A stretch of 51,893 nucleotides of DNA. Origin: Candidatus Propionivibrio dominans (lineage in GTDB: Bacteria > Pseudomonadota > Gammaproteobacteria > Burkholderiales > Rhodocyclaceae). Of the stretch, positions 30,253-39,150 are shown in pieces; positions within the stretch are counted from its first letter, which is position 1; every line of letters starts with the position of its first letter. The DNA lies in the NCBI GenBank assembly GCA_016709335.1, contig JADJNC010000002.1:1-51893 (forward strand). Reading direction: 5' to 3'. The notes beneath the pieces were generated by a model. The model did no database searches, was not told the origin of the DNA, and saw only the letters and a program-made list of their open reading frames with translations. Made by a program: the position numbers and the translations under genes.

Positions 30253-30350
30253 GAATGTAATCCGTGGGTCATGTTGTCGACAGCAGTCTGCGACTAGAGT
30301 GTTTATATCCAATCCATTCGGACAACAACTATTTCCTTGATTTCAAGCAT
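30253..30350 (+). promoter_or_regulatory. Promoter module before DUF2933-CopA operon
   Basis: Contains the half box GGATTACATTC (minus strand, 30253-30263), then GGGTCATGTTGTCGACAGCA and further down TCCAATCCATTCGGACA and TTTCAAGCATTTG. The same string of elements, diverged, occurs at 35018-35120 before another small gene, so this is a paralogous control region. Confidence 0.55.
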
Positions 30351-30447
30351 TTGTGCCCAGTGGTTCGAAGATGAATTGTGAGTAATCGAACCAATAGGTG
30401 CTCCGGAAATACGAGCAACTAGAGGCCTACTGCCCTGAGGAGTTGAG

Positions 30448-30702
30448 ATGGAACACAAGCTTGAATCTGGCAACGGCACCACGAATTCCAAGGCCACTAT
30501 TGCCTTGATCGTCTTCTTGCTGATCGGCGCTTTTTTCCTGATTACCGAACATTGGGCGCACCTCGCCGGGTGGTTACCCTACTTGCCGTATTTGCTCTTG
30601 CTGGCCTGTCCGTTGATGCATGTTTTCATGCACGGTGTCCACGGCCATGGGAATCACGCGCCGAGTGAGACATCGAATGAATCCACACCCGAGAAGAAAT
30701 AA
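30448..30702 (+). CDS. DUF2933 small membrane protein
   Basis: An 84-residue protein with two close membrane segments ([40 protein letters not shown]) and a His-rich stretch ([16 protein letters not shown]). The [18 protein letters not shown] block is the DUF2933 hallmark. Such proteins accompany copper ATPase genes and could bind copper at the membrane through Met, His and Cys; the role is inferred. It opens an operon: its stop overlaps the next start (TAATG), and a promoter module with a copper box half-site lies upstream. ATG 30448 follows GAGGAGTTGAG. Confidence 0.82.
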   Translation: MEHKLESGNGTTNSKATIALIVFLLIGAFFLITEHWAHLAGWLPYLPYLLLLACPLMHVFMHGVHGHGNHAPSETSNESTPEKK

Positions 30703-31352
30703 TGGATCACAACGCTGCTCCGGCCTACGGGCTTTGGTCGCTGGTCGTCATCAATTCGCTGGTGTTCATCATCTTCGCCTTCAGCTTTACCAAACCCAGG
30801 ACATCGCGTGACTGGCGTTCGTTCGGCGCCTTCTCGGCTTTTCTGGTTGCTCTATTTACCGAGATGTATGGCTTTCCACTAACTATTTACCTCTTTTCCG
30901 GCTGGCTTTCGCAACGATTTCCCGGCGTTGATTTTCTTTCGCATGATGCCGGACACCTGCTGGAAATCATGTTTGGCTGGAAGAGCAATCCCCATTTCGG
31001 CCCCTTTCACATTCTCAGCAATGTCCTGATCGGCCTAGGTTTCTGGCTGCTCGCTTCGGCATGGAAGGTTCTGTACGCGGCACAAAGGACTCACCAACTG
31101 GCAGCAACTGGTGCTTATGCACGCGTGCGTCACCCACAATACATCGGCTTCATCATGATCATGGCAGGGTTCTTGTTCCAGTGGCCGACCCTGATCACAC
31201 TCGTTATGTTTCCGGTTCTAGTCTTCATGTACGTGCGTCTTGCACGGCGCGAAGAACAGGACGCACGAGCAGAATTCGGCGAGGCCTACAGCCACTATGA
31301 GGCCAATACACCCGCGTTCTTTCCAAAGTTTGGTGTGAAGTCTCATGCCTAA
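30702..31352 (+). CDS. Isoprenylcysteine methyltransferase-family membrane protein
   Basis: A 216-residue integral membrane protein with about five helices ([80 protein letters not shown]). The ICMT/PEMT-type SAM-binding motif is present: [14 protein letters not shown] near residues 140-153, followed by the [19 protein letters not shown] tail. Bacterial members of unknown substrate are frequent in copper clusters. Its GTG/ATG neighbours overlap on both sides, so it is made with the DUF2933 protein and the CopA ATPase. The methyl acceptor is not known. Confidence 0.82.
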   Translation: MDHNAAPAYGLWSLVVINSLVFIIFAFSFTKPRTSRDWRSFGAFSAFLVALFTEMYGFPLTIYLFSGWLSQRFPGVDFLSHDAGHLLEIMFGWKSNPHFGPFHILSNVLIGLGFWLLASAWKVLYAAQRTHQLAATGAYARVRHPQYIGFIMIMAGFLFQWPTLITLVMFPVLVFMYVRLARREEQDARAEFGEAYSHYEANTPAFFPKFGVKSHA

Positions 31353-31854
31353 TTCGGCGATGTCTCGCTTTGTGGCACACGCTGGCTTATGGTCTGCGCT
31401 CGCCTTTGTTTTCAATCTGACGTGGGAAATCGCTCATGTCAGGCTCTATACGATCTGGGCAGCAGCGGATGGTATGGGTGTGGCGTGGGCGCTATTCCAC
31501 TGCACCCTGGGCGATGTGGTGATTGCGCTCGTTATGTTTGTACTGGCCGGCATGATGCTCGGGCGTGCGGATTGGCCGGTATCGCGTCCGTGGCCAGGCA
31601 GTGAAATTGTCGTCATCGGCGCGCTGGCTTTTACCGTCTGGAGCGAATGGAACAACGTTTATCGCGCCGGCAACTGGGCCTATACAGCCAACATGCCGCT
31701 GGTATTCGGCATTGGTCTTTCACCGCTGTTGCAGTGGCTGATCTTGCCACCCGTGATGGTGATCGTCTATCGAAGGCTAAGGCCAACGCTGTTCGGTCTG
31801 CACAAGGTGCAAAGTACAAATCCAACACAAGATTTTACGAGGAACCTGCCATGA
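31345..31854 (+). CDS. Hypothetical inner-membrane protein of the CopA operon
   Basis: A 169-residue protein with four or five membrane helices ([77 protein letters not shown]). Conserved-looking polar residues within helices ([19 protein letters not shown]) suggest a function beyond anchoring, but I recognise no family. It overlaps the methyltransferase gene by 8 bases and the ATPase start by 4 (ATGA), so it is tightly coupled to copper export. A role in the same membrane process is inferred only from this. Confidence 0.75.
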   Translation: MPNSAMSRFVAHAGLWSALAFVFNLTWEIAHVRLYTIWAAADGMGVAWALFHCTLGDVVIALVMFVLAGMMLGRADWPVSRPWPGSEIVVIGALAFTVWSEWNNVYRAGNWAYTANMPLVFGIGLSPLLQWLILPPVMVIVYRRLRPTLFGLHKVQSTNPTQDFTRNLP

Positions 31855-34157
31855 CAGCAGAAGGAAATGATATGCACGATGTGCATGCTCATCATCCGCA
31901 CCCAGACTTCGCACCACAGGCGGCTAAGTCGGGAGCAAGCAGCCCTCATTACACCTGCCCGATGCATCCGGAGATCGTCACTGACTCGGCGGGCAGTTGC
32001 CCGAAGTGCGGCATGGCGCTGATTCCGATGCCCGAGCTCACAGCGCTCGCCGCTGAATATACCTGCCCCATGCATCCGGAGATTCGCAGCCCGCAGCCCG
32101 GCAGTTGCCCCAAATGCGGGATGGCGCTGGTACCGATCGCAGGTGCGGGAGAAGCGGACAACTCAGAATTGCGAGACCTAACGCACCGCTTATGGTTCGG
32201 TGTCGCGCTATCCGTTCCGCTCGTCGTTCTCGCCATGTCGCCGATGATTGGCATCCACGAACTGTTCGGCCTCAAGCCCCAGGCACGCGGCTGGATCGAG
32301 TTCGCACTGGGTACCCCGGTCGTGCTTTGGGTTGGCTGGCCGATTCTGAGCAAATTCTGGCTTTCGCTTGTTCATCGCTCGCTTAACATGTACACGCTGA
32401 TCGGGATCGGGGTAGGGCTGGCCTATGTGTTCAGCCTCGCCGCCGTGTTTTTCCCAAGTCTGTTTCCGCCAGAATTCCGCGAGCACGACGGTGCGGTCGG
32501 CACCTATTTCGAGGCCGCAGCCGTAATCGTGACGCTGGTGATCCTCGGTGACTTTTTGCAATTACGGGCCATGGGGCAGACCAGCCAGGCGATTCAGAAA
32601 TTGCTGACGCTCGCGCCCAATCTGGCCTGGCGGTTGCGCGACGACGGTACCGAGGAACAGGTCGCATTGGAGACAGTCATGGTCGGCAATCGGCTACGCG
32701 TGAAACCGGGAGAGAAAGTGCCGGTGGACGGAACGGTGCTTGAGGGAACCAGCCGTATCGACGAATCCATGATCACCGGCGAACCGGTGCCGGTGGCCAA
32801 GGCGGCCAACGACAAGGTGACCGGTGCCACCGTAAACGGCAATGGGGCATTGCTCATCCGCGCCGAACGCGTGGGGGCAGACACGCTGTTGGCACGCATC
32901 GTTCATATGGTGGGCGAAGCACAACGTACGCGAGCGCCGATCCAGCGGCTCGCCGATATCATTGCCGCCTACTTCGTCCAGATTGTCGTAGCCATCGCCA
33001 TCGTGACGGCGGGCGTATGGTGGTTCATTGGTCCGGACCCAAAATTCGCGTACGCGTTTGCGAACGCTATTGCCGTGCTGATCATCGCCTGTCCCTGTGC
33101 GGTTGGTCTCGCGACGCCGATATCAATGACGGTAGCCATGGGGCAAGGGGCCAGCGCTGGCATCCTCTTCCGCAATGCCGAGGCCATCGAACGAATGCGC
33201 GACATTGACACGCTGGTGGTGGACAAGACCGGAACACTCACCCTCGGCCACCCCGCGCTGACCGATTTTGCGACCGAGGGCATTCCGGAAAATGACGCAC
33301 TCGCCTTGGTGGCTGGAGTGGAACAGCTTTCCGAGCACCCGATTGGTTTGGCGATTGTCGAGGGGGCCAAGGCACGTAGCCTGACACCCGCTACGGCCAC
33401 AGCATTCGAAGCAATCAATGGGCTCGGTGCGCTCGCCAACGTCGATGGCAAGCGTGTACTGGTCGGGAGCCGTGGCTTTCTTGAGCAGAACAAGGTTGAT
33501 CCTGCTCACTGGGAAGAACGCGCGGAAGCCTGGCGTGCGGATGCCAAGACGGTGGTGTTTTTCGCCATTGACGGTGTAGCGGCAGGCATCGCCGGCGTGG
33601 CCGATCCAATCAAGGAAAGTACGGCAGAAGCCATTGCGGCGCTCAAGAATTCGGGAATTCGCATCGTGATGCTCACGGGCGATTCTCGCAGCACGGCGGA
33701 TGCTGTGGCCCGGCAACTCAAGATCGATGAAACGCTGGCCGAAGTGCTGCCTGAAGACAAGGCGGGGCATGTGAAGCGTTTGCAGGCTGAAGGCCGCAAG
33801 GTCGCCATGGCCGGTGACGGCATCAACGATGCACCGGCACTGGCGCAGGCCGACGTCGGGATCGCCATGGGCACCGGTACCGATGTAGCCATGGAAAGCG
33901 CTGGCGTGACGCTGGTGAAAGGCGATCTGCGCGGCATTGCGCGTGCGGTCAATCTTTCGCGCGCCACAATGCGTAATATTCGCCAGAACCTCACTTTCGC
34001 ATTCGGCTACAACGCGCTCGGTATCCCCGTGGCCGCTGGGGTGCTCTACCCGGCGTTCGGTCTGTTGCTATCGCCGGTAATTGCTGGCGCGGCGATGGCA
34101 CTGAGTTCGGTGTCCGTCGTCACCAACGCATTGCGGCTCAATCGCATCAAGCTATGA
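31851..34157 (+). CDS. copA: P1B-type Cu+/Ag+ ATPase with two N-terminal metal domains
   Basis: A 768-residue pump; start 31851 ([18 protein letters not shown]) has GAGGAA upstream and avoids a long extension. The N terminus has a His-rich tail, then two tandem heavy-metal-binding domains ([40 protein letters not shown]) instead of the usual CxxC ferredoxin-like domain. The core is complete: TGE in the actuator, CPC at 414-416 in TM6 ([13 protein letters not shown]), phospho-Asp458 (DKTGT), SEHPIG, and [10 protein letters not shown]7 and TM8 carry YN (FGYNALG) and MxxSS (MALSSVSV), the Cu+-type set. It would move cytoplasmic copper to the periplasm for the RND pumps. Confidence 0.93.
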   Translation: MTAEGNDMHDVHAHHPHPDFAPQAAKSGASSPHYTCPMHPEIVTDSAGSCPKCGMALIPMPELTALAAEYTCPMHPEIRSPQPGSCPKCGMALVPIAGAGEADNSELRDLTHRLWFGVALSVPLVVLAMSPMIGIHELFGLKPQARGWIEFALGTPVVLWVGWPILSKFWLSLVHRSLNMYTLIGIGVGLAYVFSLAAVFFPSLFPPEFREHDGAVGTYFEAAAVIVTLVILGDFLQLRAMGQTSQAIQKLLTLAPNLAWRLRDDGTEEQVALETVMVGNRLRVKPGEKVPVDGTVLEGTSRIDESMITGEPVPVAKAANDKVTGATVNGNGALLIRAERVGADTLLARIVHMVGEAQRTRAPIQRLADIIAAYFVQIVVAIAIVTAGVWWFIGPDPKFAYAFANAIAVLIIACPCAVGLATPISMTVAMGQGASAGILFRNAEAIERMRDIDTLVVDKTGTLTLGHPALTDFATEGIPENDALALVAGVEQLSEHPIGLAIVEGAKARSLTPATATAFEAINGLGALANVDGKRVLVGSRGFLEQNKVDPAHWEERAEAWRADAKTVVFFAIDGVAAGIAGVADPIKESTAEAIAALKNSGIRIVMLTGDSRSTADAVARQLKIDETLAEVLPEDKAGHVKRLQAEGRKVAMAGDGINDAPALAQADVGIAMGTGTDVAMESAGVTLVKGDLRGIARAVNLSRATMRNIRQNLTFAFGYNALGIPVAAGVLYPAFGLLLSPVIAGAAMALSSVSVVTNALRLNRIKL

Positions 34158-34241
34158 AATGGTCGATACCCCGATATTAAAAGTATCTGAAACGCCATTA
34201 CCCGCATCGACTTCATTAAAACTGACACATGCGAGGTGGCT

Positions 34242-34433
34242 TTATTTTCTCTTCAATACTACACCTACGTGACTGTGCGGCTCCGATAACTCAAACGCTG
34301 CCCATAACTTGCGCAGATTCTGGTCTGAGTCGATTTCGATTGAGTTGCATGTGTTTAATCGCAGCAAGGCTTGCTTCTGTCCTGTCATTTTCGTGACCGC
34401 ATTGTAATCCGGTGGACATGCTCCAGTCAGCAT
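34242..34433 (-). CDS. Possible small ORF after CopA
   Basis: A 63-residue minus-strand frame (MLTGACPPDYNAVTKMTGQK at its start) with plausible composition but no ribosome site that I can see, no known domain and no partner. It overlaps the promoter side of the next gene. Apart from this, 34158-34475 holds a copper-box half-site, GGATTACAAT on the minus strand at 34401-34410, and nothing else. Confidence 0.25.
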   Translation of the reverse strand: MLTGACPPDYNAVTKMTGQKQALLRLNTCNSIEIDSDQNLRKLWAAFELSEPHSHVGVVLKRK

Positions 34434-34475
34434 CTCGGTCGCAAACTGGAGGTGTTAAAACAACAGGAGTAAATC

Positions 34476-34823
34476 ATGCGCACCAAGTTCCTCTTAATTC
34501 TTTCCAGCCTTGCCTTTATCACACTCTCGGCTTGCACATCCGCGCCACCGGTCGGCGATATTCCAGCCAGCATCGCCACTGCCACAACGTCAGCAGACCA
34601 CCAGCGAATTGCCGATTATTTTTCTCGGAAAGCGGCCAGCTATGACGCAGAATCTGCAATGCATAAAAAAATGGCTCTTTCCTATGGGAGTCGTCCAAAG
34701 GGCGATCCGGCAGCAATGACGGCGCATTGCCAAGCACTGGAGACACAATTCAGTAATGCCGCCAAGGAGGCGCGCGCGTTGGAACAAGCCCATCGCCAGT
34801 TGGCCAGCAGCACAGGTAAATAG
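34476..34823 (+). CDS. Small putative lipoprotein
   Basis: A 115-residue protein with a lipoprotein signal (FLLILSSLAFITLSAC; lipobox LSAC, Cys20). A mature helical part follows, rich in Ala and His (ADHQRIADYFSRKAASYDAE; TAHCQALETQFSNAAKEARA), probably a coiled helical hairpin. It is predicted to sit in the outer or inner membrane leaflet facing the periplasm. AGGAG precedes ATG 34476. A copper-box half-site lies about 70 bases upstream. I recognise no named family, though small helical lipoproteins of this kind are often met in metal resistance islands. Confidence 0.75.
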   Translation: MRTKFLLILSSLAFITLSACTSAPPVGDIPASIATATTSADHQRIADYFSRKAASYDAESAMHKKMALSYGSRPKGDPAAMTAHCQALETQFSNAAKEARALEQAHRQLASSTGK

Positions 34824-35011
34824 GCAAATGACTTAAGGGCAGACTGACGCTTGTCTGGAAGGTTGCTGTTGCGGATACGTTTGGCCACTGCAATTGTTTG
34901 ACAACAATAGAAGGATTGCCTTGTTCCCGGTATGTGAACGGACACACGGCGCCAGATTCGGCGAATGATCACTCCCCTCTCGGATCCATTCGTGGCACTG
35001 CCGAGCCAAAT

Positions 35012-35120
35012 CTGTCTGAAATGTAATCAGAGAGTCATGCTGTCGACAGCAACCAAAGTTCAGACTTTGTATTGTCCAAGGTATTCGGACACGCAAGATT
35101 CCCTCGCTTTCAACCATTTG
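35012..35120 (+). promoter_or_regulatory. Promoter module before small exported protein gene
   Basis: Holds the copper box GATTACATTTCAGACAG (minus strand, 35012-35028), followed by GAGTCATGCTGTCGACAGCA, GTATTCGGACA and TTTCAACCATTTGGAG. The order and spacing match 30253-30350. No gene is supported between 34824 and 35131. Confidence 0.55.
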
Positions 35121-35131
35121 GAGAAATAAAC

Positions 35132-35401
35132 ATGAAACTGACATCTATCCTCTCAACGAGCCTGTTTGCCGCAATGGCCGTTCTTTCCATTAGTGCTCAA
35201 GCCGCGTCGGATACGGATAAAGCTGCAGAAGTCAAAGCACCTGCGGAAAATGTAAAACCCGTCAAGCCCGCCTCTCAGAAGAGGCATTCTCATCTCGAAG
35301 AAAAAACTGGTGTACCGCAGTCGATGCCAGAAGCCACATCCGACAAGCCAAACGCCGCGAAGGATATGAGCAAGCACTATCACCCCCGGGACGGCAAGTA
35401 A
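35132..35401 (+). CDS. Small exported His/Lys/Pro-rich protein
   Basis: An 89-residue protein with signal peptide (MKLTSILSTSLFAAMAVLSI, cleaved after AQA) and a low-complexity mature part rich in Lys, Pro, Ala and His (QKRHSHLEEKTGVP; MSKHYHPRDGK). It is probably unfolded in the periplasm, and the His clusters could bind copper. GGAG lies upstream of ATG 35132. The copper-box promoter module in front suggests it is induced with the efflux genes. No family recognised. Confidence 0.72.
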   Translation: MKLTSILSTSLFAAMAVLSISAQAASDTDKAAEVKAPAENVKPVKPASQKRHSHLEEKTGVPQSMPEATSDKPNAAKDMSKHYHPRDGK

Positions 35402-35448
35402 AGGCCTGACCTTCGCGACCTCCCGAAAGGGGGCTCGATGTTTCCACA

Positions 35449-35685
35449 ATGGACAACCGAAAACATGATGAACACGGTAACCGCTGTTCTTGTCGCCTGC
35501 TTGCTGAGGCCGTCGGCTGCAACCCGAAGACCATTCGCTTTGCTTATTGCCAGGCGGTGTTGTGGAAGCATTGGGTCGTTGAATGCAACCACGGTGGTCA
35601 CGATGCGCCTGCAAAACTGGATAGCCGTGGCAAGTGGCACGATATCGAGCCAACGATCAGAGCCATCCTGATCAAAAACAAGTGA
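35449..35685 (+). CDS. Possible small ORF of unknown function
   Basis: A 78-residue frame (MDNRKHDEHGNRCSCRLLAE at its start; later VECNHGGHDAPAKLDSRGKW) that is rich in Cys, His and Lys. No ribosome site is obvious before 35449, and an overlapping frame from 35438 is equally open. It ends 10 bases before the FlgB-like start. It could be a true His/Cys metal protein, a decayed gene or chance. This is all that 35402-35695 contains. Confidence 0.3.
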   Translation: MDNRKHDEHGNRCSCRLLAEAVGCNPKTIRFAYCQAVLWKHWVVECNHGGHDAPAKLDSRGKWHDIEPTIRAILIKNK

Positions 35686-35695
35686 ACAGAGCGCC

Positions 35696-36401
35696 ATGTC
35701 GCCGGTCACACCAATCCAGAGTTCGCCGCCGCCTCCGCAAGCAGCCGGGGGGGAACACGGTGGGCATAATGCAGCGACAGGCACACCAGCCGCAGGTAGT
35801 TCCTTTGCAAACACACTGGCCCAGACGATCGCCCAAGCAACTCCCCAGGCTGGCGGTACGGCACACGGGACCCACGGAGTGACGTCGGCACCTGCTGGCC
35901 CGGGCAATTCCGGCACCGGATCGGCGCAACACTCGGGAGCTCACGGCGCTACAGACGGTAGTGGGCATCCAGGCCATATTCCACTAACGGGCACCGGGCA
36001 CAGCGGGAAGCACGGGCTTCAGGAAGCCGCGCTCGGGTTGCGCGCCTATCGCCAGCAGCTAATTGCCTCCAATATTGCCAACGCCGACACACCAGGCTAC
36101 AAGGCGGTGGACATCGATTTTCAGGAAGCTCTGAACCTTGCTCTATCGGGTTCCGGTACAAAACCGTTGAGCCTCGCGGCGACTGCCCCTGGACACATCC
36201 CCGGTCAGGGGGTTTTCCGCCTCACCCTATCCCCTCAAATACCACACGCCGAGCCAGGCAAGTGCCGACGGCAACACCGTTGAAATGGACGTCGAGCGTG
36301 CGAAATTTTCCGAGAATGCAATAATGTACGAGTACTCTCTGGATCGCGTAAAAGGGCATTTCACGATGACCTTGGAGTTGCTGAAAAACCTGCCGTACTG
36401 A
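35696..36401 (+). pseudogene. flgB: FlgB-like rod protein with His/Gly-rich N-terminal extension, frameshifted
   Basis: From ATG 35696 about 105 residues of Pro/Gly/His-rich sequence precede a rod-protein domain. The extension repeats HGGH, HGTHG, HSGAHG, GHPGH and GHSGKHG. The domain reads LRAYRQQLIASNIANADTPG and YKAVDIDFQEALN, the flagellar rod N-terminal signature. The frame is lost at about 36235; one added base in the CCCC run resumes at PLKYHTPSQASADGNTVEMD and VERAKFSENAIMYEYSLDRV, the FlgB C-terminal motif, ending at 36401. FlgB forms the proximal flagellar rod. No other flagellar gene is here, and the long His-rich head is not normal for FlgB, so a copper-related or regulatory re-use is possible. 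An HD-GYP gene follows. Confidence 0.75.
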
Positions 36402-36440
36402 GCTGCGTCTGAACTTCTAATCCTCCAATCTCTGTCACTG

Positions 36441-37724
36441 ATGCCCAATCTTCCTGAAACGCCAATGGAATTGAGTAGCCTGCTTGCGCGCAGGCTGGGA
36501 GCCGCTGCAATCGCCATCAGTTTCGCTGCCGGCGGCGTTTCATACCGGATCGAAACCCGCCGGGCCGAGCAGGCGGCGCTGGAAAGCGCCGTGGCTGGCG
36601 CTCGACATTTCGAGTCGCCCGCCATGCAGATGGCCATTGACAAAGCCTCCGGGGAACACCTCGCGCTCAACCGTCTGCTGGATCGAACGCGCTTTGTCGG
36701 TATTCGTATATTCAGCCCGGATCGGGCGCTGATCTACGAGACCTGGGAAGATATTCCCATAGCTCTCATCAATGCGGCCCAAACCCGGCAACATGAGTGG
36801 CCCGGCCGGGGGCAAAGTCATCGGAACTGGATCACAGTGTCCGGGGAGCGACTGATTCAAGTCGTTTTGCCCTTATTCGGCAAGGATGGAACGCTCGCGG
36901 GTTATCTGGAAGGTGTCAGCCGCCTTGACACGCAGACCGTACAGGCGCAAACGGAGCAAGTCCGCAATGGCGCCCTGACGGCAGCCGTGTCCGTCTTGGC
37001 CACCGCATTGCTGCTCTACCCGTTGCTGTTGGCCATGTTGCGTCAAGCCGTCGGATTGTCCAGTCGCCTGCTGAATTCCAACCTCTCCTTGATGCGTTCG
37101 CTCGGTAACGCTATTGCCAAGCGGGATTCGGATACGGATAGTCACAACTATCGCGTCACTTGCTATGCGGTAGCCCTGGCCGAGGCTATGGGATTGCCGA
37201 AAAAGGATATTTCAGCATTGATCACTGGCGCCTTTCTTCACGATGTGGGGAAGATCGGCATTCCCGATAGCATCTTGTTAAAAGCGGGGAAACTAACCAA
37301 CGAGGAATTCGAGGTGATGAAAACCCATGTCCTCCTCGGCATCGAGATCGTCGAGGACAACCCGTGGCTGAAAGGTGCAGCGTTGACCATTCGATATCAC
37401 CATGAACGTTTTGACGGAACAGGCTATCCCGAAGGTCTGCGCGGAGATTCGATACCACTGAATGCCAGACTATTTGCGGTCGTTGATGTTTTTGACGCGC
37501 TGACGTCGGAACGGCCCTACAAAAAGCCAATGGCGTTAAACGAAGCCATGGTTATCATTGAATGCGAGTCTGGTTGCCACTTTGACCCAACAATCGTTGC
37601 CGTTTTCAAGCGCCTTGCTCCCATGCTCTATACTCAGACATGCCAAGCGGACAGAATTGAGCTGCATCGAAGAATGCATGAAACGCTAGCTCGCTATTTC
37701 TTGGCAAATCAGATGCCATCTTGA
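36441..37724 (+). CDS. Membrane HD-GYP c-di-GMP phosphodiesterase
   Basis: A 427-residue protein: N-terminal membrane helix (AAAIAISFAAGGVSYRIE), a periplasmic domain of about 150 residues, a second helix near 175-195 (GALTAAVSVLATALLLYPLL), then a C-terminal HD-GYP domain. The HD pair is His267-Asp268 (FLHDVGKIGIPDSIL), and the GYP signature is at 328-330 (HERFDGTGYPEGLRG). Such enzymes hydrolyse c-di-GMP, and the periplasmic part probably senses a signal. It starts 39 bases after the FlgB-like gene and is likely co-transcribed. Together with the GGDEF enzyme at 6823 the window encodes both synthesis and breakdown of c-di-GMP. An alternative start is ATG 36465. Confidence 0.85.
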   Translation: MPNLPETPMELSSLLARRLGAAAIAISFAAGGVSYRIETRRAEQAALESAVAGARHFESPAMQMAIDKASGEHLALNRLLDRTRFVGIRIFSPDRALIYETWEDIPIALINAAQTRQHEWPGRGQSHRNWITVSGERLIQVVLPLFGKDGTLAGYLEGVSRLDTQTVQAQTEQVRNGALTAAVSVLATALLLYPLLLAMLRQAVGLSSRLLNSNLSLMRSLGNAIAKRDSDTDSHNYRVTCYAVALAEAMGLPKKDISALITGAFLHDVGKIGIPDSILLKAGKLTNEEFEVMKTHVLLGIEIVEDNPWLKGAALTIRYHHERFDGTGYPEGLRGDSIPLNARLFAVVDVFDALTSERPYKKPMALNEAMVIIECESGCHFDPTIVAVFKRLAPMLYTQTCQADRIELHRRMHETLARYFLANQMPS

Positions 37725-37729
37725 CGGCC

Positions 37730-38020
37730 TTACAAACTCATCACTTCATATTGAGCAAATACTCGTGTCCGCCGGCCAGGCACGCCCCCTTCCGCCGTAT
37801 TACTCTCTGTTTTCCAGTGACACTCAAGCGTGCTTCCGTCCTCCGCCTTCAGCGTTGAATTGACGACTCCAATGTGTCGCCGATGCGGGTATGACGTCTC
37901 CGCCTTTTGCTCCTTTGTGGGAGAATCGACACGCCATTCGCCGCGATAGATTTTGTCGTTGAGCGTAATTTCAACACGACGAGACCCAAAAGCTTCTTTT
38001 GTGACCGTGCCGCTGATCAT
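37730..38020 (-). CDS. Hypothetical protein, probably 5'-frameshifted
   Basis: A 96-residue frame of mixed composition (ITLNDKIYRGEWRVDSPTKE; LKAEDGSTLECHWKTESNT), beta-rich with one Cys-His pair. The apparent start at 38020 has no ribosome site and lies at an A8 run. In the next frame directly upstream lies a coherent segment (LQQEHLSVKSPRPNRKKPPQ, GSIDLPGHLVQKK), so the true gene probably extends to about 38130 and is broken in that run. I recognise no family. It faces the HD-GYP gene tail to tail, 5 bases apart. Confidence 0.55.
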   Translation of the reverse strand: MISGTVTKEAFGSRRVEITLNDKIYRGEWRVDSPTKEQKAETSYPHRRHIGVVNSTLKAEDGSTLECHWKTESNTAEGGVPGRRTRVFAQYEVMSL

Positions 38021-38192
38021 GGTTTTTTTTGGACCAAATGCCCTGGAAGATCAATGGAGCCCTGCGGTGGCTTTTTCCGGTTGGGTCGCGGACTTTTTAC
38101 TGAGAGGTGCTCTTGCTGCAAGCCGTTCACCCTAGGCGATACAGTCTGCGGGATGGAATCCGAGACGCGCTATCCGGATGTCTCAAAACTTA

Positions 38193-38214
38193 AGCGACCC
38201 AGTGAAGGGTCGCT
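38193..38214 (-). terminator. Terminator downstream of copK
   Basis: AGCGACCC-N6-GGGTCGCT is a perfect 8-base-pair hairpin placed 20 bases past the copK stop. On the minus strand TAAGTTTTGAG follows, a modest T-rich tail. Confidence 0.7.
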
Positions 38215-38233
38215 GTTTAATCCAACCGGGAAA

Positions 38234-38524
38234 TTAGCCGCCGCCGCCATAATCTTTTTTCAGCAGACTATCGAGACGCATGACTTCGTCTCCGTGCATC
38301 AAGATCTTCTGGCCGTCCTTGGTTTCCATTACCGTATCTTTCTTCATGCGAACGGCACGACCAAGTTTGTCTTCCATGGCCATTTTGCCGTCTTTAAAGA
38401 AGTAGACCGTCGAACCGTCTTTCAGATCGATCACCTGTTTCGCTTCGGCGCGGGCCGCATCACTGGCGAATGCAGTGACGGAAATGGCACTTATTGCAGC
38501 AACTATCAGCAATTTTTTCAGCAT
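38234..38524 (-). CDS. copK: CopK-family periplasmic copper-binding protein
   Basis: A 96-residue protein: signal peptide (MLKKLLIVAAISAISVTAFA), then a beta-rich mature part VIDLKDGSTVYFFKDGKMAM and VMETKDGQKILMHGDEVMRL with the CopK spacing of methionines. CopK, known from Cupriavidus, binds Cu+ through Met side chains and then gains Cu2+ affinity; it is one of the most strongly induced proteins under copper. A GGAG site lies just before ATG 38524, and a terminator follows. The protein ends in a Tyr-Gly-rich tail (DYGGGG). Confidence 0.88.
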   Translation of the reverse strand: MLKKLLIVAAISAISVTAFASDAARAEAKQVIDLKDGSTVYFFKDGKMAMEDKLGRAVRMKKDTVMETKDGQKILMHGDEVMRLDSLLKKDYGGGG

Positions 38525-38632
38525 TTTTTTCTCCTTGAGTTAATCGAACTTGCGTTACAAATACCGGCGTCAGGAATCTAACGCCTTACGAATCCGACGA
38601 TGACTTATCATCATTGCCGGGCAATCGTTCTT

Positions 38633-39034
38633 TTAGGGTCGATAGCTAGGGTTCTCGGCGACATAAACCGTAACCCCTTCAGTCCCGGACACGATCTTGG
38701 AAAGCGGGAAAGCGTTGGTTCCCAAGGTGTCGAACATCCAGATGAAGCTCTTGCCGTCCACATTAACTTTGACGGTTTCGAGACGTGTGACATTTAGATA
38801 TTTTGTACTGCGATCAACATTCACCGCCCGTGCGACGGTGCCGGTCGATACGTAACCATAGGGAGCGAGCTGGTTGGCCGTTGGTTGGCTCTTGGATTCC
38901 TGAACCTGTCTAAACCAGCGAAGCTGCTGCTGCTCGGGGGAGGCGTCATAGGTCAGGTTATCGGCCAGCACTGCGGTGGCGCCAGTAAGGCTCAGCGCTG
39001 CAACTAGTGCCAGTTGGGTAAAGTTGGTTTTCAT
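38633..39034 (-). CDS. CzcE/CopH-like periplasmic metal protein
   Basis: A 133-residue exported protein, signal peptide MKTNFTQLALVAALSLTGAT (cleaved near VLA). The domain ends with RSTKYLNVTRLETVKVNVDG, KSFIWMFDTLG and FPLSKI, which is the conserved core of CzcE/CopH proteins that bind copper in the periplasm. ATG 39034 has AAGGAG 7 bases before it. Upstream, 39133-39150 is a copper box, AAATTACATTTCAGTCAG. A truncated copy of its start and promoter lies at 29614-29817, so the locus was once duplicated. Confidence 0.82.
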   Translation of the reverse strand: MKTNFTQLALVAALSLTGATAVLADNLTYDASPEQQQLRWFRQVQESKSQPTANQLAPYGYVSTGTVARAVNVDRSTKYLNVTRLETVKVNVDGKSFIWMFDTLGTNAFPLSKIVSGTEGVTVYVAENPSYRP

Positions 39035-39048
39035 GGTTGTCTCCTTGT

Positions 39049-39150
39049 GAGGTTGGGTGGATTACGCCGGACAGTTCTTGTCAGACGGTGATGTCATCTT
39101 AGGCGCCCCTTACCAACAGCACGGTGACGGGGAAATTACATTTCAGTCAG
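39049..39150 (-). promoter_or_regulatory. Promoter of CzcE-like gene with copper box; repeated at 29.7 kb
   Basis: Contains AAATTACATTTCAGTCAG (39133-39150) about 100 bases before the ATG on the minus strand, and a block (39049-39099) that is nearly identical to 29716-29766. Confidence 0.6.
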
